A stretch of DNA of 64,000 bases from Dendrolimus kikuchii (Eukaryota > Arthropoda > Insecta > Lepidoptera > Lasiocampidae). The notes under the pieces are model-generated. The model was not told where the DNA came from. It saw only the letters and a program-made list of their open reading frames with translations, and did no database searches. Shown one piece after another: positions 1 to 9,981 of this stretch. The stretch's first letter is position 1. The number at the start of each line of letters is the position of its first letter. The stretch spans positions 12,783,501-12,847,500 of the forward strand of contig CM034402.1 of assembly GCA_019925095.2 (NCBI GenBank), written 5' to 3'. Both the position numbers and the translations under genes were made by a program.

Positions 1-860
1 ATTCTTTCATCATGCATTCTTTCCACATGCCCGAACCACCGAAGCATTCCTTTCCTTACCTTCACCCCGACACTCTCTTTCAGACCAACTCTCTTTCTTA
101 CTTCGGTATTACGAACGCGGTCCACGAGCGTAACTCCGCAGATTTTGCGCAGCGCTCGCATCTCGACCGCGTTTACTCTACTTTCATGCTCTCTCTTCCA
201 TACCAAACTCTCGCTTCCATACGTGAACGTAGGTACCAGCACCGCGTTGTGTATGGCAAGCTGGGCCTTCTGGCTGGGGTTCTTAGCGCCTAGAAGTTTA
301 CCTAACGCTCCATTCACACTATTCCCCAAATTCACTCTTCTTTCTATATCAGCGGTGTACCTTCCATCCCTGCTAAAAGCACATCCAAGATATACAAACT
401 CACTCACTTGCTCCAGCATAACATCATCGACCATTATCCTTGCATTCGTTCTGGTTTCTTCTCTTTCAAACACCATGACCTTTGTTTTCTTCGCATTCAA
501 ATGTAAGCCTCTTGCCTGACAGTCATCTTTCATCATTGTGACTAGTGTTTGCAGTTCTGATGGCGATTCGGCTAAAAGCACGACATCATCCGCACCCCAA
601 CATCCATCAATCTTATTCTCTGGAGACAAACGTCCAGGTATAAGATGAACAGCAAAGCTGACAGCACGCAGCCCTGCCGGACGCCAATATTGCCGTCAAA
701 CCAGGGCGACAGGCCGCCATCCGCCCGCACGCATGCTATACAGTCCTCGTAAGTGGACTGCACAGCACGCATCAATTGGCCATTAAACCCATATCCGGGC
801 AATATGTCCCAGAGGTCCTTTCGCACAACCCTGTCAAATGCTTTCTCTATCTCTTTTTCT
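1..860 (-). pseudogene. Non-LTR retrotransposon reverse transcriptase remnant
   Basis: Reading the minus strand gives the middle and end of a LINE reverse transcriptase. Positions 826 to about 600 encode a palm segment with the motif GVRQGCVLSALLFILYLD. The frame then shifts near 590-620 and continues as ADDVVLLAES, which contains the catalytic Asp pair. Further on, about 15-520 reads through a FVYLGC-type thumb region into LRWFGHVERM, the usual C-terminal motif of RTE-like and related LINEs. At least one frameshift separates the palm from the ADD box, so it cannot make enzyme. The element runs off the left edge of the window. The clade (RTE-like or related) is inferred from motifs only. Confidence 0.82.
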
Positions 861-1778
861 TTCCCTAAATATTTTTAATAATTTAAAAAAATATATTCTC
901 AAATAGCATTATTTTTTAACAGTGTTTTTTAATTAAACATGTAGTAAGTGACTTTGTTTGGATGTTCCCATGTTAGTTGTTCAGGCCTTTAGAAGGAACC
1001 AACTATTATAAAATTCGTTACATATAAAAAATGTATTTTGATAACAGAATTCAGGAATGAACAAAGGATTTTTATTCCAAGAAAAATGCAAATAGTTTCC
1101 AAAGAATAAGAATCCGACGTTACTTGAGAAAAGCCACATGAATAGGTTTAGCTAAATTAAATTCTCAACATCAATAAATATGACCTTGTTTTTTGTTTCC
1201 TATTACTAACACAAATAGATTAGATTAATGAACGATAAGTTTAGTTATCGCACGTCGAAATAACAAACATATATATTTATATGAGAATACTGACTTATGA
1301 CGTCACAATTTCAACGAGTCAAATAGCGTATTAATTATTGTTTAAACTACAATTAAAATTGTTCCGTCCTTGCCTAGTATAAAGTAGGTTAAAAATCGCT
1401 CCATCAATTGTGCTGTATACCCTCTTTTCTGTGTGAGGCGACGGCTACCGTAGCAGGGTATAGGCAGCCATTTGAGTTAGTTTTCGAGTCAACGTTAGAT
1501 AAAGAACACACTACTTCGCGCGCTCATCTTTTCCTATCAACTATTCTGAACTTCAACTCATTGTGGTTACTGACCGGGCCAAGAACTTTTGCTATACTTG
1601 GACTTTGTTAAAAGAGTTAACTGTTAGGTGGAATCTAATGTCGTGTGCTGTTCCTGTGTGTAACTTGAACCGAGCCAGGAGAAAGCGGATCCCAAGGTTG
1701 GTGGAGCTTCTACTTTCTAGTGCAAGGATCTAGGACTTATCTTTCTCATACAATCCATCACGAGTTGAACTAACATAT
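861..1778. other. No gene recognised
   Basis: AT-rich sequence up to the solo LTR. The stretch 1380-1740 is less AT-rich and holds a 67-codon open frame (1408-1611) with no resemblance I recognise. It may be an old repeat. Confidence 0.5.
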
Positions 1779-2273
1779 TGTTACGAGTTGCAGGACTCGA
1801 ATTAAAATGCCGTTGGGATTACTATATAGTTTATTAGAACTATACAAACACGTTTAACACAGGTACAAATATAATCGAACTCAACAAGTCCAGACGTAAT
1901 GCAGGAGGTCGTAATTCAATAGAACACGCAAAGTCTGTCGCTCATTAGATTCCCGATTGTAGTACACACGTCTCGCTTCGGTCGAGGTTATCGCTCGACT
2001 AACTCGTCCCGCAATCGGACCATTTCTTTATACTGCACAGATGCAAAATGTCCGTCCGGCCGCGTGGACTGAATTTCCTAGAATCAGTTTGTACTTTAAA
2101 TCCGTAACACCTGGCTAATGACTGCCATAAAATATTACAATACAACAATGGGCTGTTTTCTAATCACAAATTTTAAACACAAAGTAAACAAAAGAAGTTC
2201 AAATGCCGAAAGGTAATAAAATGTGTTTTTACAGGTGTGAATTTGTTTTTTTGTTGGCGTCTAGGTCGTAACA
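1779..2273 (-). mobile_element. Solo LTR, 495 bp (copy 1)
   Basis: The segment starts TGTTACGA and ends TCGTAACA and is flanked by the 4-bp duplication ATAT (1775-1778 and 2274-2277). A second copy of the same 495-bp length lies at 55057-55551 in the opposite orientation. Read on the minus strand it has a TATAAA box (complement at 2027-2032) followed by an AATAAA signal, the order expected within one LTR. No gag-pol, primer-binding site or polypurine tract lies beside it, so it is best explained as a solo LTR left by LTR-LTR recombination. The 4-bp duplication fits Ty3/gypsy or BEL types, but the superfamily is not proven. Confidence 0.85.
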
Positions 2274-2760
2274 ATATTACAATATTGTCCGTGGGCTAGA
2301 GCGCCTCACAAACATTATTTATAATTAACTATTAAAAGTAAGAAGATAACCAGATATTTTAACGCCTGCTCTTTTATATAAATGCTCTTTAAGAATGTAT
2401 TTAATACTACATTTTTACACACTTTCGCGTTTATTATGTAACTTTTATTTCATTGTTAAATAAATATCAAATATATTATAGCGAGTGCTCCTACATTTAT
2501 ATTATTAAACCAGTCCAAAAATATGCTCGCTTTTGAACTGTTGAGAGACGCATAGGGAAAATATGGTGCCAATTTTAATTCAAGTCGGGTAACTTTTCGC
2601 AGCTGTATGCGATGCAGCATTCCTATGATTTTTATATATTTATCATCAAATGCAAGTACTACGTACGTCGTAGTCGAATAATTAACTTCGAGTTTCTAGC
2701 AGTTTTTAGGCACACACACGGTCTTATTCTTTCCAACGACAATACCCCAACATTGCAACC
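2274..2760. other. No gene recognised
   Basis: AT-rich. Around 2362-2375 there is a short match to the tail of the Helitron family found at 27667-30145 (TAACGCCTGCTCTT). Nothing else is recognised. Confidence 0.45.
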
Positions 2761-2888
2761 TTTTTTATTGCGCGAAGTAGGCGGGCAAATCAATAGACGA
2801 CATCCTGACGGAAAAAGGTTACCGTCACCTATGGACTTATGTAACACAAAGGGTGATGCCAACGCGTTGCCAGCGTCAAGCATTGAAT
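2761..2888 (-). repeat. Diverged poly-A retroposon fragment (family A related)
   Basis: A T-run is followed by a segment resembling the antisense copies at 50384 and 46103 (GGTTACCGTCACCTATGGAC against GGTTACCGTCGCCTATGGAC). It lacks the rest of that element. It carries a CCAACGCGTTGCC block that is related to the diverged copy near 46010. Confidence 0.6.
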
Positions 2889-2890
2889 AA

Positions 2891-4740
2891 AGACTATAGG
2901 ATAGAAAGAATGAACTTGAAGGTTAAGATAGAAGGTGAAGATGGGATAGAGAGGATCAGATACGATACGATACGATACGATAAGGGGAGTGTAAAGTGGG
3001 CCTCCGAGCTCTGACTCACTGTAAAAACATTATTAGGTCAGGGCTAACTACTTCACCTTATAATGTAAGATACGAGTTTGAGAAATTAATTAAGGCGACG
3101 ATAAATATTACTTGTTTGGGATTGGAAAATTAATTTCATCTCCAAAAGCTTATCAGTAGTAAATGGTTCGAATATAAATCAATCACATAGTAGCCCGCTA
3201 TAAGCTACTGTAAGTGAAATCGAATGCAAAATCGTATAGATGATCGACCCGACAAACACTCTGGCCGCATTCAATGACATTCCCGCGCGCCATTTTCGCA
3301 GGACCAGGGTGAGAGATTTCAATTGGCTTATGTCCAAAATAGATTGGATTCAATCCAAGCCAGGCGGACAAAGGCGCCTTGTTTGGATTGTATCATTAGC
3401 AGATCTCTTACACTACTTTTCGTAATTGATACAAGTACGGATTGTTTTCTTCTATTTATTCGTTACATTTACAAGTAATTTCATATAAAAGCAGCTTAGC
3501 TACTTTAGTCTATTCGATTCAGATTTTTACTAATTATATAAAGGCCAAATTTATTTAGTATGGACATATATCTGTTTGTCTGTTTGTTTATTATATTCCG
3601 ATTCCATTTAATTAAAAAAAAACACAGTAAATATAATGTTTGGCAATCGTATTACTTTTGAGCTTTCCATTGACAATTATATTCGTATTCTAAAATTACT
3701 TAAAAATCTAGACTATTTTGTTTTAACATAATACTTCTAACTTTAATTCTTTAGTTCTTAAATTATAAATATAAATGACATCCACCGAGTGCTTGTTGGG
3801 GTTAATATACTTAAATAAATGAAACCAAGCGCAAATTATTGGCACGAGTGAGCTGCAATAATGTTATTTGATCCCGAATATATCCAATAAGTCGAATATG
3901 AAACAGCATGTCCCAGTGGGTAATGTTTACTTCTAAAATATTTTTGTACGCGTTGCTTGTCGAAATAAGACGTCCATTTCCATTTACAGACTAGAATTTT
4001 CTGAACAATCTATCACCTATATTAATTTATTAAATTTAGCACCATACGGGTATAATACCTACATAAACGCTTTAAAAGAACGATACTAGGAACGATAAAC
4101 GGGAATTAAAAATCATAATCCTAAAAGTGCTACATGCTTAGATATCGACATAGGACATGCTTTTCGCGATATATATTTGTTTTATTATTTTTAGGCCCAA
4201 TCCAAAATTGAGTCTTAATAATTTATTTTCAAATAACTAACCTGGTATCAAGAACTGTTTCAAATATTATTTTTCTTAAGAACTCTAAAAGCATGACACA
4301 ACTAACATCAAAACTTATACACATACTCACACCAACGCGCACTACCACCGCATTTCATTACACGCACACTTCACAAACAAACCAAGACACACAAAGAGCC
4401 TAAAAATTAATAACCCAGGTACAAAAAACAAAAAAACAACACACATGGCACTAGATAGGACAATATATATAAGTATAGATATAAGGCCCACACTGGACAT
4501 GCACTTCCTCACAGCACCAGCATGTAACAGATACACTCTACATTAGTGTAAGTTTAGTATTAAAACTAGAATAAATTAATATAATAAGTTATTCGTAAGA
4601 TACATACACCTCAACACAAAAATCAATAAATTAATGTCACACACAAAAACCAAAATAACTAATAAGCGTGTTAAATTCAAAAAAATAAATCTAGAAATTA
4701 AGTTGTAAAAAAGGGTACGGAACTCGATTCCGTAGAGTTG
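2891..4740. other. No gene recognised; short TACGA microsatellite
   Basis: A (GATAC)n run lies at about 2957-2982. The rest is AT-rich intergenic or intronic sequence, with only short open frames lacking homology I can recognise. Confidence 0.5.
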
Positions 4741-4965
4741 TTAATAATAATAATACCCGCAGGGAGGTTTTGTGGCGAAGCCTTAGGTGCGGTAGCGACA
4801 CCTCGTACCTGACTCCGAGGGCCAAGACAAGGCCCCCACCTCCGTGCTTGCCTTAGCCAGCCGGCACGGAGTAAAGATCGCTAGAGCTAAGACTCAAGCT
4901 CCAGGGGTGGAAGTGATAAATGGCTTCACGTCAGAAGTAGCTTCGGTGAACCTGCACTTTCACGA
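4741..4965 (-). mobile_element. LINE 3'-end copy, inverted partner of 6290-6915
   Basis: About 210 bp match the reverse complement of 6712-6915, including TAGCGACA, GTACCTGACTCCG, GGCACGGAGTAAAG and GTGGAAGTGATAAATGGC. The outer side of both copies is an AAT/TTA-rich run, which behaves like a TTA-type 3' tail. The two are therefore two insertions of one LINE or SINE 3' end in opposite orientation. A large foldback element is the alternative. Confidence 0.65.
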
Positions 4966-6289
4966 TTTTTAAATGACAACTGCGTTTTTTTGTTGCAAGC
5001 TTGAATCAAGTCACCACTGTAAGTTATTGACTCATCTCGCACAGCTCACTTATGAATCAAGAAAAGGTCGATCACAGCTATATTTTAGACCAGGTAATTA
5101 AAATTTTAATTTTCTCCTTTATTTACTATGGTCTGGGTGTCTGGGATCGGCCTCAGAGTAGTACCGTTGTTATATTACTCATAACACAAGCGTAACTTGC
5201 TTTATTTGGGGATATACAATATCTCTGTTGGATTGTCAATTATTATTATTAAAATCAGAGTATAGTACTATTGTTCCATGGGCATTTTTCATTGACGAGG
5301 GGAAACCCGATTGAGAACTAACCGCCGCGGGGAAAACGCAAAATAGGTTTATTAAAATGCAATTTCAAATGACAAAAAGTCTAAAACACTGCAGCAAAAC
5401 TGCACCGCCTCTTATTAACTAAGTCATAACAAACGCCGCAGTACCGAAACAGACCATTTAATGTTGCGTATGTAAATTGGCAAATACAATAAATAAGGTC
5501 TTTAAAAGGTTAGCCTAATTTCAACCTTATATGTGTGTAATTTAGGTGTAATATTTAGTATTCAATCTTTTGGACAGTAACCCCCAGTTAAATCTTGTGG
5601 TGTGCAGTTAGTTTCCAAGTTATGATTAATTTATTGGTCCAATGAAGCGGACCGTTACATAACTGGTTAAACGCCTCCATATTGTGTGTTAAATAATCCA
5701 GGAAGCACCTCATACCCTTCATATACTAGTTTCAAGGGTACTAACTTTATAACAATTAAGCATGTTAACGATTACTTGCGATATACTTAGTAATTGATAC
5801 CAAAACCCCAACGTCCTTGAAGATTTTTCGAGCGATAGTGGCGACTACATAGACGTAATCCTTTTTAGATACTATATTATTTTATTGTTAATAAAATAAA
5901 GTGATATGTTTTATATATACGTAGATTTTCTGAAATCCTGTTTTGTTAAACATTGAAGGAGTAAAATGGCTTCATATGAATAATTTGCAGGTGTTTTAGT
6001 GATTTTTTTCCTAACTAAAAGTAACTATAGAAAAATTAAAAGGGAGGAAGGAAAAGGATAATGGGCACCGATGTATGGAACCTAGTACCGGCACTAAACG
6101 AAATGCATGTATATTACTGGAAAGGTATTTTTGTGTAGAATAAAAAAACTGTGGCGCTCGTCGCGGTTCACTGTCCGATCGGAGTAATCCTACGTTGAAA
6201 GTTATTTATTTTTGATGAGTTTGTCACTTTCCATTAAAGTATTTCAGTCTGTGACGTTTTTCTCCATTGTAGAATAGTATTATTATTAC
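4966..6289. other. Relic repeats, no gene
   Basis: The stretch 5100-5270 resembles the 3' half of the SINE-like repeat at 20883. A fragment at 5290-5340 (GAGGGGAAACCCGATTGAG) resembles the GC-rich repeat at 26930. A piece at 5930-6050 matches the interior of the Helitron-like element at 14440-15096. No coding potential is seen. Confidence 0.5.
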
Positions 6290-6915
6290 CTACTGTATGT
6301 CTTTCAAGACCACGGGCGATAAAAATGGCCCGGATTTTTGGGGGGTTTGCGTGGGGCCATGGGAAGGCCAACACGTAGAGGCCCCTTGACAAATTTAATG
6401 TAGATGTGGCGTGACACTGACCGGCGATTATCCCTGTCTACACCATATAGTAATGCACCCAAGGACAAGCCCCAGCCAGTGTAGGACTATTGTGAGAAAT
6501 GAGGACAAAAAGTACCCGGCTATTGAGGTGAACTGCTAGTGGTACTAGGGGCCTGGGAATATGGCGACTATGGCGTCTGCCCGTCGCAATGTTCAGGGAA
6601 CATGGAAAAATGGGCAGACGGTGACTCGCCACTCCCTGCATGGGACCAAAACATGCCATAGAAGTCAGGGGCAACATGGGTGTGAGTGACTAAGGGGTGT
6701 CGAGAGGTGGGCTGCAGTTTCACCAAAGCTACTTCTGACGTGATGCCATTTATCACTTCCACCTCTGGAACTTGAGTCTTAGCTCTAGAGAACTTTACTC
6801 CGTGCCAGCTGGTTAAGGCAAGCACGGAGGCGACCTTACCTTGGCCCCCGGAGTCAGGTACGAGATGTCGCTACTCACCTATGGCATCGCCACAAAACCC
6901 CCCCGCGGGACTATT
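6290..6915 (+). mobile_element. LINE 3'-end copy with TTA-rich tail
   Basis: A GC-richer block ends in a TTATTATT tail. Its last 210 bp are the reverse complement of 4741-4965. Open frames of about 80 codons on the minus strand have no recognisable domain and are probably incidental to an untranslated 3' region. Confidence 0.6.
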
Positions 6916-8921
6916 ATTATTTATTATTAATCAATAATAATACCTACTATTACTATTTATTAATAAAGCTCCTTAGCATGTCCGCCCCCCGCGCTAGCCA
7001 CCGCACTGTTTCAGGGAACAGGGGAGAGAACTAACCGGTTCCTGCATTGCTAGTCATCTACTTACTTACACACTCAGGGTTAAAAGCAATAATGATAATA
7101 TCTTGCTTGAACATGATGCATCAATATCAATTGATTTATTTGTATTTTTTATTTATTAGATACATCAAACGTAACTTTAAACTATTTAACTGAATTTGGT
7201 GTGATTTTCATCGATGAATATTTTTTTTGTTTAAATTCTGCCCAAAAATCATCAAAATCGATCAAACTGAATCAGAGATATGATAAATAGATAGACAACA
7301 CTTTATTGTACTATGATTCTTTTTCATTCTATTTCGAGCTAAAAATCTAGTATTTTCTGAAAAGTATATTTCAAAACGGACAATATATACGAGTTTGTCA
7401 TCATAATATTTTTTGTTGACTTGAAAAATGTTATCGAATGATGAATGACTCATCTTGATTGAACATGGGTACCAAAACGCCCATCAATTTTTATGATAAT
7501 TTTTGAAGTAAAACTTTTTTAGCCACGGTAGCAAATTCTGTCGATAGGATGAAACAAAAAAGCGTGACTGTTACAGTTATTTAGTACCATAGTTGTACTT
7601 TTCATGTTTCTTTTTAAAGTTAATAATTAATTTTGTTATGTACCCTCTTATTTGTAAACGATACAAGCGGCCATTTCCTTAATTGAATAATAATGTTATA
7701 TTTTTATTTATTCTGTGATTAGCGCCTGTTTTGTATAGAGTAGTTCTCCAAAATTTATCTCCATTTTATATAACAATAATATGATGTGATAATTGTGTAC
7801 AGATTATAATTCAAAATCTCTCAATTGTATATAGACAGCATTCACTACATTTTGTTTTCATGTACGATTTGTACTGCGTTCGGTTTGATTTATTACATGT
7901 AAAACTTTAAGTATAATATTTTATATAATATGTTGTATGAAATATTATCTGGAATTTCCAAACAGTAATGTATTAAATTTTTTTCATTCATAACACTTTA
8001 ATTAAAATAGTTTATCAATGACTTCAATTCGCTATCGGTTGTGCCAGTTGCTAAGTTTTATGTACTGTAAAATTGTTGGAGGGATGGCGAGGTGTTCTAA
8101 AAATGCTCGACGACTGTTAAGATTAGTGTCTGTAATACAGTATTGTGACCAGTTGCTGTTCTTTTACTACCATAAACCCTTCTGAGTTGTTGCAAGTTTT
8201 ACAATATATACCATAGCTAGGTACTCTAAGTGCTTGCTTTTCACATGTGTTGAAGGCAATCGAGTAAAGTGCACTTAAACACGGTCGACGGAAACCAAAA
8301 CTGAGACGCATTATTCAGACTGATTTACGTGTTCAAACCTCAACTCCGGGTATCTCTAGGGCAGAAGTTAATATACATTTCTTATATCTCGGAAGATTTG
8401 TCTTGAATTAGACCCCTGTGAAGCGGAAAGCTATGAGCTGTATTTTATTTTACATTTTTAAGTTATTGCTTTAATACTGTGGCGTAGAAAACTTTGAACT
8501 TTTAGGCATTAGACTTAGTTAAAACAAATTCGCAATTGCATTAGATTAGAACTTATAATATATTATTAAGTTATTATTAATAAATGTATCAAAATCGGTC
8601 AGTACTTTTATACAATAACAGCTCATTGTATTTATAATAAAATAAAATAAAAGTGTTTGTAACGTGTTAATGTGTCATATTCTTTAACATAACAAAAGAA
8701 AAAATATAAATATATAAAAACATGACAAAAAAGTTTTTATCTCCAAGCAGTTTTGGACACTTGTGGTAAATATATGCAAAAGTATTTTTCGTGGAGAAGT
8801 ACAATTTATTTCAACCAAGTTGTGCCGGCGATTCCGCGTATGATATATATTTATATTCACACATCCACATTTAAATCTAGCCAGATTCAAATGTGAATAT
8901 ATCGAAATGGGAGATACACTA
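6916..8921. other. No gene recognised
   Basis: AT-rich. A short GC-richer piece at 6975-7070 looks like an old repeat. The few frames of 60-70 codons at 7262-7453, 8123-8311 and 8684-8890 show no motifs. Confidence 0.5.
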
Positions 8922-9120
8922 TCTATATATATAAAAATGAATCCCTATTTCCCTTGGTCACGCCATCACGCGTGGACGGCTGGACCGATTTCGCTAATTC
9001 TTTTTTTGTTGTATTTTTTATTATCAGGACAAGGTTCTTATGAAAGACAAAATTAAGAAAATTGCGCGGAAAATTATAAAATTTAAGAATACTTAACCAC
9101 CATATAAAATTATTTCTAAT
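8922..9120 (+). mobile_element. Helitron-like 5' fragment
   Basis: It begins A|TCTATATATATAAAAATGAA, the same start as the complete Helitrons at 36102 and 50980, and carries the GGCTGGACCGATTTCGCTAA internal motif. No CTAG 3' end is seen. The sequence runs into the 3' end of the LINE that begins at 9121. Confidence 0.65.
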
Positions 9121-9282
9121 CTAATACACATAAAATAAACAATTTACAGTAGTCACATTTAAGCATTAAAGTAGGAACAAAGGGCGGCCTTATCGCTTTA
9201 GAGCGATCTCTTCCAGACAACCCGGGCTATGGATTTTATTAACGGGAGATTCGCAAGTGTATGACGGTGGTGTGCAAATTAA

Positions 9283-9285
<3 letters not shown>

Positions 9286-9328
<43 letters not shown>
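9286..9328. repeat. (AT)n microsatellite
   Basis: Uninterrupted AT dinucleotide run inside the LINE 3' UTR. The sister copy at 29286 has only a short version, so it expanded after insertion. Confidence 0.95.
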
Positions 9329-9331
<3 letters not shown>

Positions 9332-9564
9332 ATATATAAATATTACACAATACATATACCTACAATGAATAAAAAATAGAGAATAAACAATAACACATAT
9401 TAATATTATATATATACTAATATATACATCATTAATATGTGTATAGCAACAGCAATAGCTATACAATATTAATAATATTAATATTATATATACTAATATA
9501 CATAATATGAATATAAAAATACACTAATAAATAAACGTACATGTAATTAGGTATTAAATATTTA

Positions 9565-9981
9565 TTATAAAGTGAGATAATATTCACGTACCAGTTTTTT
9601 AAACATGGCGAGTGACTTTGCCTGTCTTATGTTTTCGGGCAATGAGTTCCACAGCCGGACAGCCTTCACAGCAAAGGATTTGGTGTAGAAAGTAGAAACG
9701 TGTGCAGGTGTTTTTAAGGCAAGATTGTGAGAAGAGCGCAAATTAAGGGTGTGAGATGTATGGAGGAAATCAAAACGTTCCTTAAGATAGGAAGGAGTAG
9801 AAGGAATAAATAATACGCTATTTGACAACCACTTGAGCTTTTTGCGATATTCAGAGACATGGTCATATTTCTTTAAACCAAATATAAACCTGATACAAAA
9901 ATTTTGAAGTCGCTCTAGTTTATTCAGTTGTTCTACGGTAAGGTCAAGATAACAGGCGTCCGCATAGTCAAGGATCGACAT
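9565..9981 (-). pseudogene. LINE ORF2 C-terminal part, frameshifted from main ORF2
   Basis: This 138-codon frame continues ORF2 after a frameshift near 9980, at a CGATCGATCGAT run that may mark a 4-bp slippage duplication. It encodes the thumb and C-terminal tail (LDYADACYLD, RLWNSLPENIR, ending YYLTL). Compared with the copy at 28649-29512 it lacks 39 nucleotides (13 codons), an in-frame loss just before SVLFIPSTP. Confidence 0.85.

Noticed and set aside
4342..4536. 64-codon hydrophobic frame as a membrane peptide gene
   Set aside because: The AT-rich context gives Leu/Phe/Ile-rich frames by chance; no motif, splice or expression signal seen.
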